A stretch of DNA of 64,000 bases from Neocallimastix lanati (nom. inval.) (Eukaryota > Neocallimastigomycota > Neocallimastigomycetes > Neocallimastigales > Neocallimastigaceae), in the NCBI GenBank assembly GCA_016946835.1, contig JACVTC010000031.1:216501-280500 (forward strand). Direction: 5' to 3'. The stretch's first letter is position 1, and each line of letters opens with the position of its first letter. The notes beneath the pieces are model-generated. The model searched no databases. It saw only the letters and a program-made list of their open reading frames with translations, and was not told where the DNA came from. Of this stretch, positions 57,729 to 64,000 are shown piece by piece. Made by a program: the position numbers and the translations under genes.

Positions 57729-58759
57729 TAGAATAAAAATCTTTTAGAATAAAAAAACAAAAACAAAAAAAAAAAAACATGAAAAAATAAAATTAATATA
57801 TATTTTTTTATAGAAAGTTAAAATAATAAAGAAACTGAATATTTATATATACATTTATATTAAATATATAAATATATAATTTTTTATTTTATATAAATAA
57901 AACATCATTTTAATTTTATTTATTAAGGAAAACAAAATTATATATAATATTTTATATTTTTTACGATTTTTTTTTAAATTAAATTAATATATTATTATAG
58001 AATTTAATATTTATACTTTTTTTTTTATTCGCTTAAAAATTTAAGTTATTTTATTAAATAAAGTAATTTATATCACACTATATAAATATATATGTATATT
58101 TATTATATAAAATTTCATATTTATCATTTATTAGATAATAAAAAAACTTTTTTTTTTTTTTAATACTTATTTGTATTAAATTAAAAATATATATATTTTA
58201 TTATATTAAGTCTAAAATGTCGACTAATAGGGTTATATTCTATTCTATATTTATTATTTACTTTTTTAAAAAAGAATAGAAACTTAATACGGTATTGCTA
58301 TTAATATGAATTAATAGTTATTAATAATTATCATTTATATGTTTTCTATATGGTATTTTTATTAATTTATCAATGTAGATATAATTACAATTACAGTTAT
58401 TAAATTGTTATTATTAATTATTATTTTTATAATTTCTTTTAAAGTATTGTTATTAATATTTTTATTTTTGTATATTTTAATTATTTATGTGGATTTAATT
58501 ATTATAATTAATTATTTTTTTGTTATTATTATTCATATTTAATGAGATAATATTATAATTAATTGACATATAAGCTTATAATTAATTAGAATAAATTATG
58601 AATATTTGTAATTTTATTATTATTGAGTGATGGCTTAGGTTGGGGAGTATTATTTAAAGATGATAAGTTGTCATTTAAAGAATCACTTAAATGGTCGCTT
58701 AATTGGTATATTGGGGAACTTTCATTTGTATATGGGTTATAATTACTACTAATATTAGA
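57729..58759. other. A/T-rich intergenic DNA, no gene seen
   Basis: The right part (58620-58759) is open in one minus-strand frame with Asn/Ser codons and may be 3' flank or an eroded C-terminal tail of paralogue 3. Confidence 0.45.
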
Positions 58760-59722
58760 TTAACTTTGATCATTTTGATCGCACTCAATGAAAATAAATT
58801 TTGAATATGAATCTTGATTTTGATTACTATTAACATAAAATTTTATAAGAATTTGATCAATATATATTAAATTATAATAAAGGCTAATTGGTAGTTTACG
58901 GATAGGTTCAGGATCAATAAAAGAATGTGATGAATCCGTTTCAGTTATGTATTGAGAAATAAGAAAACAAACGATGGATATAATTATAGGTAAAGTGAGA
59001 AGCGTAGCCCCCATTGTTGTAAAAATACGTAATTCAGATATTTTTTTGAATTTTTCCAAGAAGGAGTCCTTACAATATTTTTTATATTGATATAGTTTAT
59101 AGAAAAGATCAGTTCTGAGGGAATATATTACTGAGCAATCATATATAAAACAAGTAATATTAATAAATATAACAATAAACCACCAAACAATATTAAAGAA
59201 AAGTAATGTATTTTTTATATCATTGTTTTCATCATATAAATTAAAATCATCTGGAATAAATATAAAATAAATTAGGATGCCACATACTTTAATTATGTTA
59301 TAGATAATACAACAATATAATACAAGATTAATCTTCTTTCTATCGTTAGTTACAATTTTCGTTCTTATATATAAATACCAATCTCCAACAATTTCGCCAC
59401 TTAACCAAAAAATGTGAGCAATAGCATTTCCAACTATCCATCGTGATTTTGAATGAGGCCAAACTGTTTTTTCGGTATCTTCATGGTCTGTGATGGGTAA
59501 AAGATAACTACACTTTCTTAAGGCATCTCCTAATGATCTTAAAAACCAATGTACAAGTAATATTGTTGTGACTGAATTTTTCCAATTTTTAGTCTTGTTC
59601 AATAAAAGTATGAGACAAACCCAAGGAAAAAATTCACTTTTTATAAACGCTAATATTGTATTTTCTATATGATCATAATATGTTATATCATCTTTTGATG
59701 CAAGACTAAAAAAGGAATACAT
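58760..59722 (-). CDS. Multi-spanning membrane protein, unknown family, paralogue 3 (intact)
   Basis: This is the cleanest member of the unrecognised family: one exon, 320 residues. Hydrophobic segments lie at about 25-42, 51-66, 95-120, 130-157, 171-201 and 231-258, with a further semi-hydrophobic stretch at 277-298. Motifs shared with both paralogues: SEFFPW (29-34), VHWFLRSLGD (57-66), RWIVGNAIAH (94-103), FWLSGEIVGDWYLYIRTK (105-122), a paired CC near 137, WWF (180-182), KISELRIF (227-234) and YYNLIYIDQIL (282-292). Charged residues sit inside membrane segments (Glu110, Asp114), suggesting transport, signalling or lipid work, but this is only an inference. There is no signal peptide. It was likely created by tandem duplication; it lies 4 kb from paralogue 2. 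Confidence 0.85.
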   Translation of the reverse strand: MYSFFSLASKDDITYYDHIENTILAFIKSEFFPWVCLILLLNKTKNWKNSVTTILLVHWFLRSLGDALRKCSYLLPITDHEDTEKTVWPHSKSRWIVGNAIAHIFWLSGEIVGDWYLYIRTKIVTNDRKKINLVLYCCIIYNIIKVCGILIYFIFIPDDFNLYDENNDIKNTLLFFNIVWWFIVIFINITCFIYDCSVIYSLRTDLFYKLYQYKKYCKDSFLEKFKKISELRIFTTMGATLLTLPIIISIVCFLISQYITETDSSHSFIDPEPIRKLPISLYYNLIYIDQILIKFYVNSNQNQDSYSKFIFIECDQNDQS

Positions 59723-60340
59723 TATTTTATTTATTATTATATATTGTTATAAAGTTATTATGATTATTTTTTTTTTTTTTTTTTTTTTTAAATAGTAATA
59801 AAAATAGTTTTTTATTTTACAAATTTTAACAATATAGAAACTTTTATATTTACTATTAAATAATAAATAATTAATTATATTACAATAATTTATATATAAA
59901 TCATAAAATTAATAAACAATTTATAAATATATATATATATATTTTTTTTGAAAGATGCAAAAAAACAAAAAAAAAAAAACAAAAAAAAAAAAAAGGAAAA
60001 AAGGAAAAAAAAAATATTTATATATTTTTTTTATATATTATTTAATATACTTTAATATTTTTTTTATATTTAATAAAATTTATAATATTTGTCACAAATG
60101 GAAATTAAAAATTTATTTTTTTTTTATATATATTAAATATTATAAACTTTATTTCTAACATTCTCTAACATATTTTAAATTAAATAAAGTTTAATTTTTC
60201 CATGCGGATAATAAATATGGAAATTTAATATTTTTATATTGCATTTAATACTATATATTAAATTTCAATGAACAAAAATTATAAATATTATATATTTTCA
60301 TATTTGTTTAAAAAGTTATTTTTATTATATTCTGGGGTAT
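59723..60340. other. A/T-rich intergenic DNA, no gene seen
   Basis: 5' flank of paralogue 3. A T-run lies at about 59767-59789 and A-rich low-complexity at 59956-60015, giving a spurious Lys-rich ORF. Confidence 0.55.
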
Positions 60341-60344
60341 CATA

Positions 60345-60530
60345 AAACCACAGTGGTATTTAAAAGGCTTTCCCTTGGCAGTATATTGGTCAATGGAGAT
60401 ATATGTAGGAATGTTAGGGAATAGAGCTCCAAGCAGAAATGCGTAACGACGTGTGGAGGGGCGATGTTGTACTAGTATGCCAGTATATCACACTTAACAG
60501 TTTTATCTGTTATGGTCATAATTGAAGATT
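60345..60530 (+). mobile_element. SINE fragment (3' portion)
   Basis: A G+C-richer patch. GTGGAGGGGCGATGTTGTACT (about 60455-60475, given in parts GGAGGGGCGATG and TTGTACT) matches the GGAGCGCCAACG, TCGTACT stretch of SINE copy a. There is no tRNA-like head or adjacent poly(A). Further right (about 60573-60603) is a T-run of unknown relation. Confidence 0.5.
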
Positions 60531-60574
60531 GGTACTCATTATTTGTGTCTAAATTTTTTTTTGTTTAAGTTCCC

Positions 60575-60607
<33 letters not shown>

Positions 60608-61457
60608 AAATACTCTATAAATATATCAATCCAATTAATATTGACTATTAATTTTATAATTTGTTCTTCTTGTTTTTATAATTCATCAACAATTTTTATA
60701 TTGAATAGAGAATATTTATAAAAAAATAAATTCCTTTTAATTTTGACTATAATTATAATAATATTAATAATAATAATAATAATATTTTTTTATTATTAAA
60801 ATCATATACTTTCAAATTTAATATAGGTATAAACATATTTTTATATGATGTAAATACTTAAATAGGAGCATAATTAACTATTTAATTATAATTATTATAT
60901 TATGTATAAATTTAATTTTTTATTAATAAAAATATGTGCCAATGATATATTTATAAAAATTATTAAAACTTTCATTTTCAATAATTTTTTTTTTTAAAAT
61001 AATATAAATATTTAAATTTAAAAAAATAATAAAAATTAACCTAAAATAAGACTATTTTTTAATACAATTTATTTATAATTAACATAATTAACATTATATT
61101 CCACAAATATACAACATCAATTAAATCAATAATTAAAATTGCTAAATTTTTAAATAATTATAAATAGACTTTAAGTTGTAATATAAAGAATTAATTTATA
61201 AACATATTTGAAATAAAATATGGTATGGTATTATTGCAGATTTTTATATTATCAAGAATTTTCAAAATATTATATTATTATATGTATTTAATACTGCTAC
61301 TACTACTAATGATTATATCTTCATTATTAAAAAAATAATATAATTCAATATTATTTCAATAATAAATTATTTTTATTTTATTCATTATATTCTAAAAATA
61401 GATTGAAAATTATTACTTATGATGATATAAATTATATAGAATTTTTATCATATGCAT
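60531..61457. other. A/T-rich intergenic DNA, no gene seen
   Basis: Nothing recognised apart from the T-run at 60573-60603 and short ATA repeats at 60760-60783. Confidence 0.55.
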
Positions 61458-61858
61458 TAAAATAAAATAAAATAAAATAAAATAAAATAAAATAAAATAA
61501 AATAAAATAAAATAAAATAAAATAAAATAAAATAAAATAAAATAAAATAAAATAAAATAAAATAAAATAAATAGTAGAATATTAAATATAAAGTACAGAT
61601 TGAATAAAATAAAATAAAATAAAATAAAATAAAATAAAATAAATAGTAGAATATTAAATATAAAGTACAGATTGAATAAAATAAAATAAAATAAAATAAA
61701 ATAAAATAAATAGTAGAATATTAAATATAAAGTACAGATTGAATAAAATAAAATAAAATAAAATAAAATAAAATAAAATAAAATAAAATAAAATAAAATA
61801 AAATAAAATAAAATAAAATAAAATAAAATAAAATAAAATAAAATAAAATAAAATAAAG
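61458..61858. repeat. Composite satellite: (AAAAT)n with three 33-bp spacer units
   Basis: 400 bp of TAAAA/AAAAT pentanucleotides, interrupted at about 61571, 61643 and 61709 by TAGTAGAATATTAAATATAA followed by AGTACAGATTGAA. The unit is the near-reverse-complement of the one at 15795-16000. Confidence 0.92.
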
Positions 61859-62490
61859 TATAAGCAAAAAATTATTTATTATTATTGTTATTAATTTTTC
61901 CACTTTTTCAAAAAAAAAAAAAAAAAAAAAATAAAAATAATTATTATATATTTATTATTATTAAAACTTTTACTAAAAATAAAATAAAAAAAAATTTTAA
62001 AAAATTATATTTTAATGGTATATATTTAAAGGCTTGATAGTTGATAGAGAAATTAACTTTTATCTCTAAAAAAAAAAAAAAAGACATATTGTAAAAATTA
62101 ATTTTAATAATTTAATAGTCAAAATATTTTAATTTTTTTATAAATGAAAATAGTTTATTCTATTATATATAACAAATTTTCCTTTGAAAAGTTATTATAA
62201 TTGAGTTTTATAGTATTTAAGTTTTTGCATAATATTAAATATATATTTTCGTTAAATTTACACTTTATATTAATTTTTTAATTAAAAAAGAAAAAAAAAA
62301 AAAAGGCATCAGGAATATTACATATTAAAAATAAATAATACCAAAAATTAAATTTTAAAAATAAAATTTTTGTATAAATTTTTGTGTAAATATTTATTAA
62401 ATTAAAAATTTCATTTTAATTTATATCGTTAATAATTCATTAAATTTAAAAAAATACTACTGTTTTATTTATATTAATATTTAAGTATTG

Positions 62491-62532
<42 letters not shown>

Positions 62533-62905
62533 GTTAAATAATATAAAAGTTTTAAAAAAATCTAAAATTTAATAATTGTTTAATATTATTTAATATAAAT
62601 ATTTATAAAATATGATATGTTAAATATTTAATTCTGTATCATTAAAAAAAAAAAAAAAAAAAAAAACTTTTAAATCGTTAAAATTTTATTTAGAATTTAT
62701 ATATTTATAATTTATATTTTAAATGAAAATTTTAATATCATAATTATATGTTAATTATTAATAAATATTTGATATTATAAATAATATTTATTTTATATGG
62801 AAAAAAAATATATATATATATATATAAATTTAATTCAATATATTTATTGAAAAAAAAAAAAAATGTGATTATTATATATATTTCTTTTTGCTATATATTA
62901 AATAA
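61859..62905. other. A/T-rich intergenic DNA, no gene seen
   Basis: A-runs at about 61910-61930 and 62490-62531; otherwise featureless. Confidence 0.55.
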
Positions 62906-62920
62906 TGTTAGAATATGTGA

Positions 62921-63569
62921 GGAGTGTGCATTTTGAAAATTTTTATTTCGAAAATTTGTATTTTGTTGTATGACTTAAATATTTTTAATTTTAAGCCACT
63001 TAATTTTATTAAAATTTTAATGAATAATAATTAATTAATTAAATAAATAAAATTACAATTCTCATAAATTTTCAAACACGTAATCTTACGTGGGGCGTAT
63101 ATCTAATTTTATCATAATTTTGTGTCTTTTTTCTACAATTTTTAAAAAGCCATATATTCACAATATGGCGTGAATAATAATTGTAGTGATATTTTATAAC
63201 TTAAAATTATAAGCCACCAAGAATTTGGAGAAATTCAACTTTTGGCGAAATACAACACTTCAATAAATAATAATTAGGTTAGGTATTTCTTTTTAACATT
63301 AAAAAATAAAATAAAAATAAGAAATATGAATAACTTTTTTTTTAAACATTGAAAAATAAAATAAAAATAAATAAACATTTTATTTTTTAATGTTTAAAAA
63401 ATTAAATAAAAATAAATAAACTTTTAATTTTTAATGCTTAAAAAATAAAAAAAAAATAAAAATAATAAGAAATCTTTTTTTTTTTTTTTTAAACATTAAA
63501 AAATAAAAAAAAAAATAAAATAAAAAATAAAAAAAAAATAAAAATAAATAAATAAAATAAAGAAATAAT
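62921..63569 (+). mobile_element. MULE terminal/leader segment without transposase, flanked by 15-bp direct repeats
   Basis: Nearly identical to the left end of MULE copy B (44980-45560), with shared fold-back end (GGAGTGTGCATTT...), the internal ACACGTAATCTTACGTGGGG, TTTGGCGAAATACAACACTT and A-rich repeats. It then stops. TGTTAGAATATGTGA directly precedes (62906-62920) and follows (63570-63584) the segment. It could be an internally deleted MULE or a segment moved by other machinery, since the right end is A-rich and shows no inverted terminus. Confidence 0.65.
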
Positions 63570-63584
63570 TGTTAGAATATGTGA

Positions 63585-63836
63585 AATGTATGAAATATAA
63601 GCTTAAAATGTATTGAAACATATTGTAATATAAATAATGTATAAGCCACAATGTATTAATATAAAAGCATTTAATTTAGAATAATTAAATGCTAGTAACT
63701 CTTTATCATAAAATATATTAATAAAATTGACATAATTATAAACCATAAATTCATAACTCTTAACAGATTAAGAGTCTCATCTGACTCTTAAAAAGATTCA
63801 TAGCAAAAGAATCTTTTGCCGGAAACAATATTATGT

Positions 63837-63877
<41 letters not shown>

Positions 63878-64000
63878 ATTGAATTTTAAATTATGATAAA
63901 GGTTGCTCATTATGTCAATTTTTGAGATGACTAATAAAATTGGTAACTGATCAAAATGATCAAGAAAGAAAAATTGAAGAAACGCGTAAAATATAAAATT
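63585..64000. other. A/T-rich DNA with poly(A) at 63838-63874
   Basis: 63750-63835 is richer in G+C (AACAGATTAAGAGTCTCATC, then GAATCTTTTGCCGG) and is followed at once by about 37 A (63838-63874). It may be the 3' end of a retroposed element. The last 110 bp have mixed composition and could hold the edge of a coding relic running off the window. Confidence 0.35.

Noticed and set aside
59955-60158. 67-codon Lys-rich ORF
   Set aside because: Starts in an A-rich low-complexity run and shows no conserved feature.
61721-61903. 60-codon ORF of repeated FILFY
   Set aside because: Translation of the (AAAAT)n satellite.

Overview
The window is nuclear DNA of a fungus with an extremely A+T-rich genome, most likely an anaerobic gut fungus (Neocallimastigomycota). 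The evidence is near-pure A/T intergenic DNA packed with poly(A)/poly(T) runs (one of 62 A), microsatellites, short GT-AG introns, Asn-rich protein segments, and typical single-copy fungal genes. The phylum is an inference; the genes only show that it is a fungus-like eukaryote.

Layout of host genes. The left third holds uS8/RPS22 (3412-4069, -), an 11-exon NOC2 (5668-9743, -), a GET2/CAMLG-like membrane-insertase receptor (11885-14205, +) and an ER-type cyclophilin B (18012-19001, -). The middle holds EMC2 (37477-38322, +), eL18/RPL18 (39936-40940, -, with the start codon alone in exon 1) and eIF3e (41836-44166, +, ten exons). The right third carries three same-strand paralogues of an unrecognised multi-spanning membrane protein (50972-52755, 53704-54791, 58760-59722). 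One is intact and intronless, one has a private intron and a long Asn-rich tail, and one is broken by a frameshift. GET2 and EMC2 belong to two different ER membrane-protein insertion routes. uS8, eL18, NOC2 and eIF3e belong to ribosome assembly and translation.

Layout of mobile DNA. Between the genes lies a dense, nested set of transposons. (i) A full-length, very young Ty3/gypsy chromovirus (23219-30383, -) has 768-bp LTRs, an ACACA target duplication, a single gag-pol ORF with a C-terminal chromodomain, and a Tf1-type self-primer: 11 nt next to the 5' LTR are complementary to a site inside the LTR. (ii) A tRNA-derived SINE family includes one complete copy (33665-34238) with a 13-bp target duplication and poly(A) tail, one copy split by the chromovirus and one split by a MITE. 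(iii) FLYWCH-type Mutator-like (MULE) transposases are present in three decayed copies (1-901, 20285-22586, 44977-47160), with MITEs that carry the same terminal motif and 9-10-bp target duplications. (iv) LINE 3' ends with poly(A) or (TTTA)n tails, a LINE reverse-transcriptase scrap, older gypsy scraps and a probable Ty1/copia protease scrap are also present.

No rRNA, functional tRNA gene or CRISPR array was seen. The most interesting items are the self-primed chromovirus with its 36-bp leader minisatellite, the SINE family that keeps a perfect 5' splice-site motif, the MULE/MITE link, and the tandem family of unknown membrane proteins.
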